Source: Enhydrobacter sp.
GTDB taxonomy: Bacteria > Pseudomonadota > Alphaproteobacteria > Reyranellales > Reyranellaceae
Length of the DNA: 64,000 nucleotides
Direction of reading: 5' to 3'
Assembly (NCBI GenBank): GCA_025808875.1
Contig: CP075528.1
Span: 248,001-312,000 of the forward strand
Shown here: piece by piece, positions 34,849 through 45,129 of the stretch
Layout of the letters: each line of letters begins with the position of its first letter
How positions within the stretch are numbered: position 1 is the stretch's first letter
Translations under genes and position numbers: made by a program
The notes under the pieces: model-generated
What the model saw: only the letters and a program-made list of their open reading frames with translations
What the model was told of the DNA's origin: nothing
Database searches by the model: none

Positions 34849-37800
34849 ATGCATGTGCTGGCGACACAGTTGGCGGGTCTTGAGGAGGCGGAACAGGCAA
34901 TCGACCTCGGCCAATCGCCGGCCGAGGTCGCTGTACTCTCCTTCTCTGACAGCGACCTCACGGCGCTGGCTGCCGCCTGGCAGCAGGATGCCGATGCGTT
35001 ACCCTCGCTGCGGCTCGCAAGCCTCAAGAAGCTCAAGCACCCGATGTCGGTCGATCTTTACATCGACCGCGTGATCGTGCGGGCGAAGGTGGTCGTTGTG
35101 CGATGCTTGGGTGGCCTCGACTACTGGCGCTACGGGATCGAGCGCATCGCCGACGTCGCGCGCGAAACCGGCGCACTGTTTGCGGCGTTGCCGGGCGACG
35201 ACCGGCCCGACGATCGGCTCGCCGCCGCGTCGACCGCGCCGCCCGGAACGTTGGCTCTCCTCGACCGCTACTTCCGCGAAGGCGGCCCCAACAATCTTCT
35301 GCAGGCGCTGCGCCATCTCGCCGGACTACCGGCCGAGGCGCCGAAGTCCGTCAGCCCCTTGGCCGTGCTCGGCGCGGAGCAGGATGCACGGCCCACGGCG
35401 CTTGTCGTCTTCTATCGCGCCAGCCTCCTCGCCGGCGACGACGCACCTGTACGCGAGCTCGCGACCGCCCTCGACCGCGAGGGATTGGCGCCGCTTGCCG
35501 TCGCCGTCGGCAGCCTGAAGGATGACGCGATCCAACCGGCGATCGAGGTGCTGATCCGTGAGCGCCGCCCCGCGATCGTGCTCAACACCACGGCCTTCTC
35601 GGCAATGCGCGGCGACGACACGACCGTGCTCGATGCCGCCGACGTGCCGGTGCTGCAGGTCGTGCTCGCCGGCAGCACGCGCGAGGCCTGGGCCGAGGCC
35701 GACCGCGGCCTGGCGCCGGCCGATCTCGCCATGAACGTGGTGTTGCCCGAACTCGACGGCCGGCTGCTGACCCGCGCCATCTCCTTCAAGGGCGAGACGC
35801 CCGTCGACCCGCGGCTGGAGTTCACCGGCGTGCGCCACGTGCCGCTGCCCGACCGCGTCGACTTCGTCGCGCGGCTGGCGGCCAGCTGGGTGCGGCTGGC
35901 CCGCAAACCGCGCCACGAGCGGCGGCTTGCACTGGTGATGTCGGACTACCCCGCGCGCGGCGGGCGCGCCGGCTATGCCGTCGGCCTCGACAGCATCGAA
36001 AGCGTTGTCGAGATCCTGCGGCTGCTGGGCGACGAGGGCTACGACACGGCCGGTCGAGACTGGTCGGCCGCGGACGTGGCGCCGCTGCTGGACCGCGCCG
36101 TGCCGCATCTCAGGTGCGGCAAGGTCTTGGTCCTGCTGCAGCCCGATCGCGGCGGCGCCTACCACGACACCACGGCCGGACCTGCGCCTGACTATGTCGA
36201 GACCTACCGCCGGCTGCGCGAGGATGAAGGCATCGACGCGCTGATCCATCTCGGCACGCACGGCACGCTCGAGTGGCTGCCCGGCAAGGCGCTGGCGCTG
36301 TCGGCGTCGTGCTGGCCGGAGCGCGTGCTCGGCCCGCTGCCGGTGATCTATCCCTTCATCGTCAACAATCCAGGCGAGGCGATGCCGGCCAAGCGCCGCC
36401 TGTCTGCCGTCATGATCGGCCATCTCACGCCGCCGCTCAGCGATGCCGGCCTACATGGCGCGCTCGCCGAGATGGAAGGCATCATCGAGGAGTACGCCAC
36501 GGCCGACGGACTGGACACGCGGCGCGCGCGCCTGCTCGAGAACGAGATCGTGGAGCGAGCCTGGAGTACCGGCCTTGCCGCGGAATGCGGGCTGGTGAAG
36601 GGGGAAGCCGGACGCGAGGCCGTGGCCAAGCTCGACGCCCAGCTCTGCGATATCAAGGAACTCAGCATCCGCGACGGCCTGCACGTCTTCGGTCGCATGC
36701 CCGATAGCGCGGCTCTGGATCGGCTGATCGCGGCCACCGGTTGCGACGAAGGGGTGCGCACCAGTGCCGCCCGCGAGCGGCAGGCCCTGATCGCCGCGCT
36801 CGACGGCCGGCGCGTCGCGCCGGGGCCGGCCGGCGCGCCGACGCGCGGGCGCGCCGACGTGCTGCCGACGGGACGCAACCTCACCTCGATCGACCCGCGT
36901 GCCATTCCGACGCGCACCGCCGCGGCGATCGGCGCGCGCGCGGCCGACGAGGTGGTTCGTCGCTACTTGCAGGATCACGGCGAGCATCCGCGCGCGCTGG
37001 TGATCGACCTGTGGGCGTCGGCTTCGTTGCGCACCGGCGGCGACGACCTCGGGCAGGCGCTGGCCTATCTCGGCGCACGGCCGACCTGGGACGGCAACGC
37101 CAGCCGGGTCACGGGCGTGGAGATCCTGCCGCTTGGCGCGCTCGGCCGGCCGCGCATCGACGTGACCTTGCGCATTTCCGGCCTGTTCCGCGACATCTTC
37201 GAGAGTCAGATCGCTCTGTTCGACCTGGCGGTGCGCCGGGTGGCGGCGCTGGAAGAGGGCGACGCCGACAATCCGCTGGCGGGCGCCGCGCATCGCGGCG
37301 AGGACCTCTCGCGGATATTCGGCGGCGCGCCGGGGAGCTATGGCGCGGCGGCCGGCGATCTGGCGCTCGACGGCGAGTGGCGCGCGCGCGCCGACCTCGG
37401 CACCGCCTACCTGGCCGCAATATCCCACGCCTACGGCGGCGTCGGATCGATACGGCCTGCGGGCGATGGCTTTCGCAGCCGTGTGGCCGGAGCCGACGCC
37501 CTTGTCCATCCACAGGACGATCGTGAGCGCGACGTGCTCGATGGCGACGGCGTCGCCGACTTCGCCGGCGGATTCGCCGCTGCGGCCTCGCTGCTCGGCC
37601 GCGTGCCGGAGCTCTACCATCTCGATACCAGCCGGCCGCAGGCGCCGAAGGCGCGCCGCCTGCACGAGGAAATCGCGCGCGTTGTCCGTGGCCGCCTCAC
37701 CAATCCGCGCTGGATCGCCTCGATGCTGCGGCACGGCCATCGCGGCGTCGCCGAAATCGCCCAGGCGGTCGATGCGCTCTACGCCTTCGCCGCGACGGCG

Positions 37801-37980
37801 GAAGCGGTGCCGGGCCACCTGTTCGACGCGACCTATGCCGCCCTCGTCGCAGACGAAACCGTGTTCGGCGCCATGACGAGCGCGAACGAGGCCGCGACGC
37901 ACGCGATCGTCGCACGGTTTCAGGACGCACTCGCGCGCGGTCTGTGGGTGACGCGGCGCAATTCCGCGTCGACGCCATGA
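34849..37980 (+). CDS. cobN: Aerobic cobaltochelatase subunit CobN
   Basis: Large subunit inserting cobalt into hydrogenobyrinic a,c-diamide. 1043 aa, shorter than the roughly 1275 aa of the Pseudomonas denitrificans protein. The core is intact: [40 protein letters not shown], and the late [13 protein letters not shown] and SHAYGG segments. It needs CobS and CobT, which are not in this window. Stop overlaps the cobG start (ATGA). Confidence 0.94.
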   Translation: MHVLATQLAGLEEAEQAIDLGQSPAEVAVLSFSDSDLTALAAAWQQDADALPSLRLASLKKLKHPMSVDLYIDRVIVRAKVVVVRCLGGLDYWRYGIERIADVARETGALFAALPGDDRPDDRLAAASTAPPGTLALLDRYFREGGPNNLLQALRHLAGLPAEAPKSVSPLAVLGAEQDARPTALVVFYRASLLAGDDAPVRELATALDREGLAPLAVAVGSLKDDAIQPAIEVLIRERRPAIVLNTTAFSAMRGDDTTVLDAADVPVLQVVLAGSTREAWAEADRGLAPADLAMNVVLPELDGRLLTRAISFKGETPVDPRLEFTGVRHVPLPDRVDFVARLAASWVRLARKPRHERRLALVMSDYPARGGRAGYAVGLDSIESVVEILRLLGDEGYDTAGRDWSAADVAPLLDRAVPHLRCGKVLVLLQPDRGGAYHDTTAGPAPDYVETYRRLREDEGIDALIHLGTHGTLEWLPGKALALSASCWPERVLGPLPVIYPFIVNNPGEAMPAKRRLSAVMIGHLTPPLSDAGLHGALAEMEGIIEEYATADGLDTRRARLLENEIVERAWSTGLAAECGLVKGEAGREAVAKLDAQLCDIKELSIRDGLHVFGRMPDSAALDRLIAATGCDEGVRTSAARERQALIAALDGRRVAPGPAGAPTRGRADVLPTGRNLTSIDPRAIPTRTAAAIGARAADEVVRRYLQDHGEHPRALVIDLWASASLRTGGDDLGQALAYLGARPTWDGNASRVTGVEILPLGALGRPRIDVTLRISGLFRDIFESQIALFDLAVRRVAALEEGDADNPLAGAAHRGEDLSRIFGGAPGSYGAAAGDLALDGEWRARADLGTAYLAAISHAYGGVGSIRPAGDGFRSRVAGADALVHPQDDRERDVLDGDGVADFAGGFAAAASLLGRVPELYHLDTSRPQAPKARRLHEEIARVVRGRLTNPRWIASMLRHGHRGVAEIAQAVDALYAFAATAEAVPGHLFDATYAALVADETVFGAMTSANEAATHAIVARFQDALARGLWVTRRNSASTP

Positions 37981-39101
37981 CCGTCGCGATCAAGGGTTGG
38001 TGCCCGGGCGCGCTGCGGCCGATGGAAAGCGGCGATGGGCTGATCGTGCGTGTGCGGCCGCGCTGCGGGGCGCTCACGGCCGCACAGGCGTACGCGCTCG
38101 CCGAGATCGCCGAGCGCCTGGGCAACAGCCAGATCGAGCTGACGCGCCGGGCCAATCTGCAGATCCGTGGCGTACGCCCGGACGGCCTGCCGGAACTCCA
38201 CGTCGCCCTGGATCGGCTCGGCCTGCTCGATCCCGACGTCGAAACCGAAGCCGCGCGCAATGTCATGGTCGCGCCGCTCGCCGGGATCGATCCCGAAACG
38301 GTCGACGTAAGGCCGCTCGCGCGCGAGCTGGAGGCTCGCTGCCTGCGCGGCTTGCCGGCCAAGTTCGGCATGTTGGTCGACGGCGGCGGCGCCGTCTCGA
38401 TCGCAGGAGAGCGCGCCGACATCGCGCTTCGTGCATCAGATGGGCGTGTCGCCGTCGGCATCGACACGCCATCGGGCACGCGTTGGCTGGGGCTTTCGGA
38501 TGCTGCGCGCGCGGCGGACGTGGCGCTTGCATTGGCGGGCGCCTTGCTTGCGAGTGGCGCCAAGGGACGGATGCGCGACGCCGCCGACATCGAGGTCGAT
38601 GTCGACCTCGAGCCGCTCGCCATCCGGCCGCCGGGCAGTCACCACCGCGTGGGGGCGGTGGCGGGCGCGGTCGGCGTTGCGGCACCCTTCGGCCATCTGG
38701 AGGCCCGCCAGCTCGCCGGCCTCGCCGCGTGGGCGACCGAGGAGCTACGTCTCTCGCCGTGGCGCACCCTTTATATTCCGACGCGGGACGACGCCGCGAT
38801 GCTGCAGGCCGCCATCGAACTGGGCCTGATCGTCGATCCCACGGATGCCCTGCTGCGGGTCGATGCCTGCCCGGGGGCGCCCTCCTGCACGTCCGCCACC
38901 GTCGACAGCCGGGGCGACGCACTGCGCCTCGCGGCGCGCGGCACGCCGGGAACGCTGCACGTCTCGGGCTGCGCCAAGGGGTGCGCGCGATCGGCACCGG
39001 CCGACCTCGTGTTGGTTGGGGACCAAGGGCGCTATGGTGTGATTCGCAATGGCACGCCCCACGAGCGGCCCGAGCACTGGCTGACGCCCGATCAGCTATG
39101 A
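37977..39101 (+). CDS. cobG: Precorrin-3B synthase
   Basis: Oxygen-dependent monooxygenase of the sulfite/nitrite reductase fold, and the step that marks the aerobic route. 374 aa. [13 protein letters not shown] is the N-terminal half-domain motif. CPGAPSC and GCAKGCARS near residues 305-345 give the four cysteines for the 4Fe-4S centre. It is coupled to cobN and cobH by 4-bp overlaps. Confidence 0.92.
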   Translation: MTVAIKGWCPGALRPMESGDGLIVRVRPRCGALTAAQAYALAEIAERLGNSQIELTRRANLQIRGVRPDGLPELHVALDRLGLLDPDVETEAARNVMVAPLAGIDPETVDVRPLARELEARCLRGLPAKFGMLVDGGGAVSIAGERADIALRASDGRVAVGIDTPSGTRWLGLSDAARAADVALALAGALLASGAKGRMRDAADIEVDVDLEPLAIRPPGSHHRVGAVAGAVGVAAPFGHLEARQLAGLAAWATEELRLSPWRTLYIPTRDDAAMLQAAIELGLIVDPTDALLRVDACPGAPSCTSATVDSRGDALRLAARGTPGTLHVSGCAKGCARSAPADLVLVGDQGRYGVIRNGTPHERPEHWLTPDQL

Positions 39102-39727
39102 GCGGCCGCGACTACATCCGCGACGGCGCCGAGATCTACCGGCGCTCCTTCGCCATCATCCGCGCCGAGTCCGAGCTCGCGCGGTTCAGCGCGCTCGAGG
39201 AGCGCGTCGCAGTGCGCATCATCCACGCCTGCGGCATGACCGAAGTGGTGCGCGACATCGTTCTGTCGCCGAGCTTCGCCGACGCCGCCCGGCGAGCACT
39301 GATTGCCGGCGCGCCGATCCTCTGCGATTCCAGAATGGTGGCCAACGGCATCACCCGCGCGCGCCTGCCGGCGAACAACGACGTCGTCTGCACGCTCGGC
39401 GATCCCGCTGTGCCCGCGCTGGCACGCGAGATCGGCAACACGCGCACTGCCGCGGCGATCGAGCTTTGGCGCGAACGTCTCGGTGGCTCCGTCGTCGCCA
39501 TCGGCAATGCCCCCACCGCGCTGTTCCGCCTGCTCGAACTGCTCGACGCGGGCGCGCGCCCGCCGGCCGCCGTGATCGGGCTGCCGGTCGGCTTCGTCGG
39601 TGCGGTGGAATCGAAGGAGGCGCTCGCGGCGGACGGCCGCGTGCCGTTCCTGGTCGTCAAAGGGCGCCGGGGCGGCAGCGCCATGGCGGCGGCGGCAGTC
39701 AATGCGCTGGCGAGCGAGGCCGAATGA
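39098..39727 (+). CDS. cobH: Precorrin-8X methylmutase
   Basis: Moves the C11 methyl to C12, giving hydrogenobyrinic acid. 209 aa. H43 in [10 protein letters not shown] is at the place of the catalytic His of characterised Cob[21 protein letters not shown] helix and [16 protein letters not shown] are conserved. Overlaps both neighbours by ATGA. Confidence 0.94.
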   Translation: MSGRDYIRDGAEIYRRSFAIIRAESELARFSALEERVAVRIIHACGMTEVVRDIVLSPSFADAARRALIAGAPILCDSRMVANGITRARLPANNDVVCTLGDPAVPALAREIGNTRTAAAIELWRERLGGSVVAIGNAPTALFRLLELLDAGARPPAAVIGLPVGFVGAVESKEALAADGRVPFLVVKGRRGGSAMAAAAVNALASEAE

Positions 39728-40482
39728 CCAGCCTCGACACCTTGGCCGGCACGGCGACCCGAGGCACGCTCTACGGCGTCGGCGTCGGCCCCGGCGATTC
39801 GCGCTATCTGACCCTGCGCGCCGCCGGTGTGGTGCGCTCGGTCGACGTGATCGCCTACTTCGCCAAGCGCGGGCAACTCGGCAACGCAAGGCGGATCGTG
39901 GCGCCCCTCGTCGCTTCCGGCCGCGACGAGAGGCGCTTCGAGTATCCGATCACCGACGAGGTGCCGTCCGACAGCGCCGAGTATCTGCAGGCCATGGGCG
40001 CCTTCTATCGCGAGACGGCGGCGACATTGGCCGCGCTGCTGCGTGAGGGCCGGTCGGTCGGCTTGCTGGCGGAGGGCGATCCGTTCTTCTACGGCTCCTT
40101 CATGCATATGTGGCGCCGGATTGCCTCGGATTTCCCGGTCGAGGTCGTGCCCGGCGTCACCGGCATGTCGGGCTGCTGGACGCGCGCCAATCTTCCGATC
40201 ACCTGGGGTGACGACACGCTCGCGGTGCTGCCCGGCACGCTCGACGAACATCGGCTGACCGAGCGCCTGCGCTCGACCGACGCAGCGGTGATCATGAAGG
40301 TCGGGCGCAACCTCGGCAAAGTCCGGCGGGCAGTAGAAGCCGCGGGACTGCTGTCGCGCGCCGTCTACGTCGAGCGCGGCACGATGACCGAGGAGCGCAT
40401 CCTGCCGCTCGCCGACTGCGGCGCCACTGGCGGCGCCTACTTCGCGATGATTCTGATCCCGGGGCGGGGGCGGCAGATATGA
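39724..40482 (+). CDS. cobI: Precorrin-2 C20-methyltransferase
   Basis: SAM-dependent tetrapyrrole methylase, 252 aa. [16 protein letters not shown] is the N-terminal SAM loop, [16 protein letters not shown] the second, and [10 protein letters not shown] the third. [10 protein letters not shown] at the end fits CobI/CbiL. Coupled to cobH and cobJ. Confidence 0.94.
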   Translation: MTSLDTLAGTATRGTLYGVGVGPGDSRYLTLRAAGVVRSVDVIAYFAKRGQLGNARRIVAPLVASGRDERRFEYPITDEVPSDSAEYLQAMGAFYRETAATLAALLREGRSVGLLAEGDPFFYGSFMHMWRRIASDFPVEVVPGVTGMSGCWTRANLPITWGDDTLAVLPGTLDEHRLTERLRSTDAAVIMKVGRNLGKVRRAVEAAGLLSRAVYVERGTMTEERILPLADCGATGGAYFAMILIPGRGRQI

Positions 40483-41225
40483 CCGGCTCGCTGGTCGTCG
40501 TCGGGACCGGTCCCGGCAGCGCCGAACTGATGACGCCCGCGACGCGCGCGGCGCTGGAACAGGCGACCGACCTGGTCGGCTACGGCCCCTATCTCGAGCG
40601 CGTGCCGGCGCTGCATGCCGGTCAGCGCCGTCATGCGTCGGACAATCGTGTCGAACTCGATCGCGCCCGGCTTGCACTGGCACTGGCCGCGTCGGGCCGG
40701 CGGGTGGCGGTTGTCTCCGGTGGCGACCCCGGCGTCTTTGCCATGGCGGCGGCGGTCTTCGAGGCCATCGAGACGGGCGACCCGGGCTGGCGCGCGCTCG
40801 ACATTCGGGTGGAGCCCGGCGTCACCGCCATGCTGGCGGCGGCGGCCGAAGTCGGCGCCCCCCTGGGCGGCGACTTCTGCGCCATCTCGCTGTCGGACAA
40901 TCTCAAGTCGTGGGCCACGATCGAAAGGCGGCTCGTGGCCGCTGCGGACGGCGACTTCGTGATCGCGCTTTACAATCCGGCGTCGAGGGCGCGACCCCAC
41001 CAGCTCGGACAGGCGTTCGATCTGCTGCGCAAGCGCAAGGCCGGCAACACGCCTGTCCTGTTCGTACGGGCCGCGGGAACACCCGAGGCGACCGTCGTCA
41101 CGGCCACTCTCGATGCGGCGCAGGCAAGCCAGGCCGATATGCGCACCCTTGTCATCGTCGGCGCCAGCGCGACGCGCAAGGTCGGGCGCTGGATCTACAC
41201 GCCGCGTCGCGAGGCCGCGACATGA
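40479..41225 (+). CDS. cobJ: Precorrin-3B C17-methyltransferase
   Basis: Ring-contracting methylase, 248 aa. VVGTGPGSAELMTPATRAAL, LVGYGPYLERVP, VVSGGDPGVFAMAAAVFE and GDFCAISLSDNLKSW identify it. Its 3' 31 bp overlap the convergent cobK. Confidence 0.95.
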   Translation: MTGSLVVVGTGPGSAELMTPATRAALEQATDLVGYGPYLERVPALHAGQRRHASDNRVELDRARLALALAASGRRVAVVSGGDPGVFAMAAAVFEAIETGDPGWRALDIRVEPGVTAMLAAAAEVGAPLGGDFCAISLSDNLKSWATIERRLVAAADGDFVIALYNPASRARPHQLGQAFDLLRKRKAGNTPVLFVRAAGTPEATVVTATLDAAQASQADMRTLVIVGASATRKVGRWIYTPRREAAT

Positions 41226-41953
41226 CGCGCCAGCCAGTCGAGCGCCTCCCCGGCGCCATGCACGACATGGCCGCTCGGCTTGTACGGTCGATCGATCATG
41301 ATCACCGGCAGGCCGAGTGCGCGGGCTGCCTCGATTTTTGGATAGGTCGCGGCTCCACCGGCGTTCTTGGAGATCACGACGTCGATTCTTTCCTCGGCGA
41401 GCAAGCGCCGTTCGGCCGGCAGATCGAAGGGGCCGCGCGTCTGGATGAAGCGCAGGCCGGCTGGCAGACCGGCCGGGTCGGGCGGATCGATGACTCGTGC
41501 GAGGTAGAGATGCTGCGGGGCTCCGGCAAAGGCCTGCAGTTCCTGTCGGCCGAGACTCAGGAACACACGCTGCGGCGGTGCGCCCAACGCGCCCACGGCC
41601 GCCTGGGTATCGGGAACGATCCGCCATCTGTCGCCGGGCTGCGCTTGCCACGGCGCGCGCACCAGCGAGACCAGGGGCACGTCGCACTGCCGACAGGCGG
41701 CGACGGCATGGGCCGACATCTGGTCGGCATAGGGATGGGTCGCATCGATCACGGCATTGGTGCCGTGTTCGCGCAGGTAGCGCACGAGACCGCCCACGCC
41801 GCCGAACCCTCCGGAGCGCATCGCCAGGGGCTGCGCGCTCGGTGCCGAAGTGCGGCCGGCGAGGGACAGGATGGCGTCGAAGCGCGTGTCGCCGGCCAGA
41901 AGCCGCGCCAACGCGGAGGCTTCCGTCGTGCCGCCGAGAACGAGGATGCGCAT
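41195..41953 (-). CDS. cobK: Precorrin-6A reductase
   Basis: NADPH-dependent reductase, 252 aa. MRILVLGGTTEASALA at the N-terminus, DATHPYADQMSAHA, FLSLGRQELQAF, and ISKNAGGAATYPKIEAARALG at the end are diagnostic. It is the only gene of the cob run on the minus strand. It overlaps cobJ by 31 bp at the 3' end, and its start codon shares two bases with the cobL start (CATG at 41951-41954), leaving no intergenic space. Any promoter must lie inside the cobL coding region. Confidence 0.94.
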   Translation of the reverse strand: MRILVLGGTTEASALARLLAGDTRFDAILSLAGRTSAPSAQPLAMRSGGFGGVGGLVRYLREHGTNAVIDATHPYADQMSAHAVAACRQCDVPLVSLVRAPWQAQPGDRWRIVPDTQAAVGALGAPPQRVFLSLGRQELQAFAGAPQHLYLARVIDPPDPAGLPAGLRFIQTRGPFDLPAERRLLAEERIDVVISKNAGGAATYPKIEAARALGLPVIMIDRPYKPSGHVVHGAGEALDWLARHVAASRRGV

Positions 41954-43172
41954 GGTTGAGGCGGCAACCTGCCCGGCCGCGCCGTGGCTGTCCATCATCG
42001 GCGTGGGCGAGGATGGTGTCGCGGGGCTTTCGCCGGTGGCTCGGCAGCTCGTCGCCGCGGCCGAGTTGGTGGTGGGCGGCAAGCGGCACCTGTCGCTCGT
42101 CAACTCGCTCATCAACGGTGCTCGCCTGTCCTGGCCGAGCCCGATCGGCGACGCCGTGCCGGAGATCGCCAGGCATCGCGGTCGCCCTGTCGTTGTGCTG
42201 GCGAGCGGCGATCCGTTTCACTATGGCGTCGGCGAGCTGCTGACTAGGTCGATACCCTGCGTCGAAATGCTCTGTTTGCCGCAGCCCTCGTCCTTCAGCC
42301 TGGCGGCGGCTCGACTCGGCTGGCCGCTACAGGATGTGTCGCTGGTCAGCCTGCATGGCCGCGCGCTCGAGGGGATCGTGCGCCATCTGCAACCGGGCGC
42401 GCGAATCCTCGCCCTCTCGTGGGATGGCTCGACGCCGGCCAAACTCGCCGCGCTGCTCGCCGAGAGCGGCTTCGGTGCGTCGTCACTGACGGTGCTGGAG
42501 CGGCTGGGCGGGCCGCAGGAGCGCGTGCACCATGACCTTGCGAGTGCGGCGGCACTGAACGTCGTGGCGGTGGAAGTCGTCGCGGGCCCCGACGCGCGCG
42601 TCGCCAGCCTGTCGTCCGGCCTGCCCGACGAGATGTTCGAGCATGACGGACAGCTCACCAAGCGCGAGGTTCGCGCCGTGACACTGTCGGCACTGGCGCC
42701 ACGCCAGGGTGAGCTCTTGTGGGACATCGGCCTCGGCGCGGGTTCGGTCGCCATCGAATGGCTGCTGCGCCATCCATCGCTCCAGGCCATCGGTGTCGAG
42801 GAGGATGCCGGGCGCGCGGCGAGGGCGGCTCGCAATGCCGCTTCTCTCGGCGCGCCGGATCTGCGGATCGTGCAGGGCCGGGCGCCGGCCGCATTGAACA
42901 GTCTGCCGGCACCGGATGCCGTGTTCGTCGGCGGCGGTCTCGGCGACCCCGGTGTGTTCGAGGCGGTTTGGGCGCCGCTGAAACCGGGAGGTCGATTGGT
43001 CGCCAATGCCGTCTCGCTCCAGTCGGAGGCCCGTCTGATCGACCTGTTCCGCAGCCACGGCGGTGAACTCGTCTGCCTCGACGTGTCGCGCGCCGGCCGG
43101 GCAGGATCGAGCGAGGTGTTCGTCTGGCGCGCCGCGGCACCCGTCATCCAGTGGCGCACGAGGAAACCATGA
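41952..43172 (+). CDS. cobL: Precorrin-6Y C5,15-methyltransferase (decarboxylating)
   Basis: Fusion of a CbiE-like methylase (residues 1 to about 205; IIGVGEDGVAGLSP, VVLASGDPFHYGVG) with a CbiT-like C-terminal domain (about 225-406; LTKREVRAVTLSAL, LLWDIGLGAGSVAIEW). 406 aa total, normal for CobL. GAGG 6 nt before the ATG at 41952 favours it over the ATG two codons upstream. Overlaps cobE by ATGA. Confidence 0.94.
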   Translation: MVEAATCPAAPWLSIIGVGEDGVAGLSPVARQLVAAAELVVGGKRHLSLVNSLINGARLSWPSPIGDAVPEIARHRGRPVVVLASGDPFHYGVGELLTRSIPCVEMLCLPQPSSFSLAAARLGWPLQDVSLVSLHGRALEGIVRHLQPGARILALSWDGSTPAKLAALLAESGFGASSLTVLERLGGPQERVHHDLASAAALNVVAVEVVAGPDARVASLSSGLPDEMFEHDGQLTKREVRAVTLSALAPRQGELLWDIGLGAGSVAIEWLLRHPSLQAIGVEEDAGRAARAARNAASLGAPDLRIVQGRAPAALNSLPAPDAVFVGGGLGDPGVFEAVWAPLKPGGRLVANAVSLQSEARLIDLFRSHGGELVCLDVSRAGRAGSSEVFVWRAAAPVIQWRTRKP

Positions 43173-43552
43173 TCGTCGCGGGCGTCGGCTTTCGTCGCGA
43201 CACGACGGCGGAAGAAATCGAGAAAGTCGTACGTCTGGCGCTCGACCTGTTCCGTTTGCCGTCTGAACGGCTTGCTGCTGTCGCAACCGAAGCGGCCAAG
43301 GCGACGGAGCGGGGATTCGTCGAAGCCGCCCGCCGCCTGTCGGTTCGCGTGGTGGCCTGCACGACCGACGATCTCGACCGCGTGGCCGGACAGGTGCTGA
43401 CGCCGTCCAGGTTGGTCCTCGAGGCCAAGGGCGTGCCGTCCATCGCCGAAGCCTCGGCGCTGGTGGCGGCGGGGAAGGGCGCGAGACTTCTGGGTACGCG
43501 CGTGGCCAGCCACCGTGCAACTTGCGCCATCGCCGTCGGAGAAGGGCGATGA
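43169..43552 (+). CDS. cobE: Cobalamin biosynthesis protein CobE (CbiG C-terminal-like)
   Basis: 127-aa protein corresponding to the C-terminal domain of Cbi[16 protein letters not shown] at the start, [16 protein letters not shown] and PSIAEASAL are family signatures. The exact role of CobE is not settled. It is often found in aerobic clusters lacking cobF, as here. ATG at 43169 overlaps the cobL stop; AGGAAACC precedes it. Confidence 0.88.
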   Translation: MIVAGVGFRRDTTAEEIEKVVRLALDLFRLPSERLAAVATEAAKATERGFVEAARRLSVRVVACTTDDLDRVAGQVLTPSRLVLEAKGVPSIAEASALVAAGKGARLLGTRVASHRATCAIAVGEGR

Positions 43553-44307
43553 CCGTGCACTTCATCGGTGCCGGCCCGGGTGCGGCCGACCTCATCACGG
43601 TGCGCGGCCGCGAGCTGATCGCCCGCTGCCCGGTTTGCCTCCATGCCGGTTCCCTGGTGCCGAGGGCATTGCTCGACCATTGTCCGCCGGGCGCGCGTAT
43701 CGTCGATACCGCACCGATGACACTCGACGAGATCATGGCCGAGTGCACGGCGGCGACGGCATTGGGCAAGGACGTCGCGCGCCTTCACTCGGGCGATCTC
43801 TCGGTGTGGAGCGCGCTCGGCGAACAGCTGCGTCGGTTGGAGCAGGCGGGCATCCCTGTCACGATCACACCGGGCGTGCCGTCCTTCGCCGCCGCCGCCG
43901 CCGCTCTCGGCAGGGAGCTGACCTTGCCGGAAGTCGCCCAATCGGTCGTATTGACGCGCACTTCGGGTCGGGCTTCGAAAATGCCGCCGAATGAGACACT
44001 TCAGGCCTTCGCGGCCACCGGCGCCACGCTTGCAGTCCATCTGTCGATCCACGTACTCGACAAGGTGGTGGCGGACCTGTCGCCCCACTATGGCTCGGAT
44101 TGCCCGGTTGCGGTGGTTTATCGGGCGAGCTGGCCCGACGAGCGCATCGTGCGCGGCACCCTGTCGAGCATCGTGGGCGAAGTGGCCCAGGCGCCGATGG
44201 AGCGTACGGCGCTGATCGTCGTCGGCAGGGTCCTGATGGCGCATGACTTCCGTGACAGCGCTCTCTACGACCCCGACTACCAGCGACGATTCCGGGGCAG
44301 GACGTGA
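43549..44307 (+). CDS. cobM: Precorrin-4 C11-methyltransferase
   Basis: 252 aa. [23 protein letters not shown]-like [27 protein letters not shown] and [13 protein letters not shown] are the CobM/CbiF motifs. Start overlaps the cobE stop. A 33-bp gap separates it from cobA, the largest break in the second half of the operon. Confidence 0.94.
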   Translation: MTVHFIGAGPGAADLITVRGRELIARCPVCLHAGSLVPRALLDHCPPGARIVDTAPMTLDEIMAECTAATALGKDVARLHSGDLSVWSALGEQLRRLEQAGIPVTITPGVPSFAAAAAALGRELTLPEVAQSVVLTRTSGRASKMPPNETLQAFAATGATLAVHLSIHVLDKVVADLSPHYGSDCPVAVVYRASWPDERIVRGTLSSIVGEVAQAPMERTALIVVGRVLMAHDFRDSALYDPDYQRRFRGRT

Positions 44308-44340
44308 CAACTGCTTCGTTCTTCGGTTCGTGCGATACCC

Positions 44341-45129
44341 ATGCTGCCTGACGCTTTCCCCGACCTGCCCGAATTTCCGCCGGGAGAAGTGTGGCTTACC
44401 GGTGCGGGCCCCGGCGATCCGCGACTTCTAACCGTGCTGGCATGGCATGCGCTGTCGGTCGCCGACGACGTCGTTCACGACGCGCTCGTCGATCCACGTG
44501 TGCTCAAACTCGCCCGGCACGATGCCGAGTTGATCTTCGCGGGAAAGCGCGGTGGCAGGCCGTCGCCGCACCAGCGCGACATCAACGACGTCTTGATTGA
44601 GCGTGCCCGCGCCGGTCGTCGGGTGTTGCGCCTGAAGGGCGGCGACCCCTTCGTGTTCGGCCGCGGCTGGGATGAAGCCGCTTCGCTGACCGCAGCGGGC
44701 GTGCGCTTTCGCATCATTCCCGGCATCACGTCGGGCCTCGCCGCGACGGCGCTCGCCGGCATTCCGACCACGACGCGCGACACCAACCATGCTGTCGTGC
44801 TGGCGGCGGGCCATCGCGCCGAGGACGGCAAGTCCACGGCCGACTGGGTGGCCCTCGCTAGGCTCGGCCAGCCGATCATCCTCTACATGCCGATGTCGCA
44901 GCTCGCCGAGATGGCCCGCGCGCTCGAGCAGGGTGGTCTCGATGCCGCCACGCCGGCGGCCGTCATCCAGTCGGCAAGTCTCCCGGGCGAGCGGGTCGTC
45001 GAAAGCACGCTTGGCGCACTGGTGAAGGATGTTGCCGACGGCGACATCCGCTCGCCCGCCATCGTCGTGATCGGCGCGACGGCGGGTTTGCGCCGGCATC
45101 TCCTGGCATCGCTGGTTCGTTGGCAATGA
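44341..45129 (+). CDS. cobA: Uroporphyrinogen-III C-methyltransferase
   Basis: First committed methylase, making precorrin-2. 262 aa. WLTGAGPGDPRLLT, FAGKRGG, RLKGGDPFVFGRG and GITSGLAATALAGIPTTTRD give a full SUMT. Not fused to a CysG-type oxidase/chelatase domain, which fits cobalamin rather than siroheme use. Overlaps cobB by ATGA. Confidence 0.94.
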   Translation: MLPDAFPDLPEFPPGEVWLTGAGPGDPRLLTVLAWHALSVADDVVHDALVDPRVLKLARHDAELIFAGKRGGRPSPHQRDINDVLIERARAGRRVLRLKGGDPFVFGRGWDEAASLTAAGVRFRIIPGITSGLAATALAGIPTTTRDTNHAVVLAAGHRAEDGKSTADWVALARLGQPIILYMPMSQLAEMARALEQGGLDAATPAAVIQSASLPGERVVESTLGALVKDVADGDIRSPAIVVIGATAGLRRHLLASLVRWQ

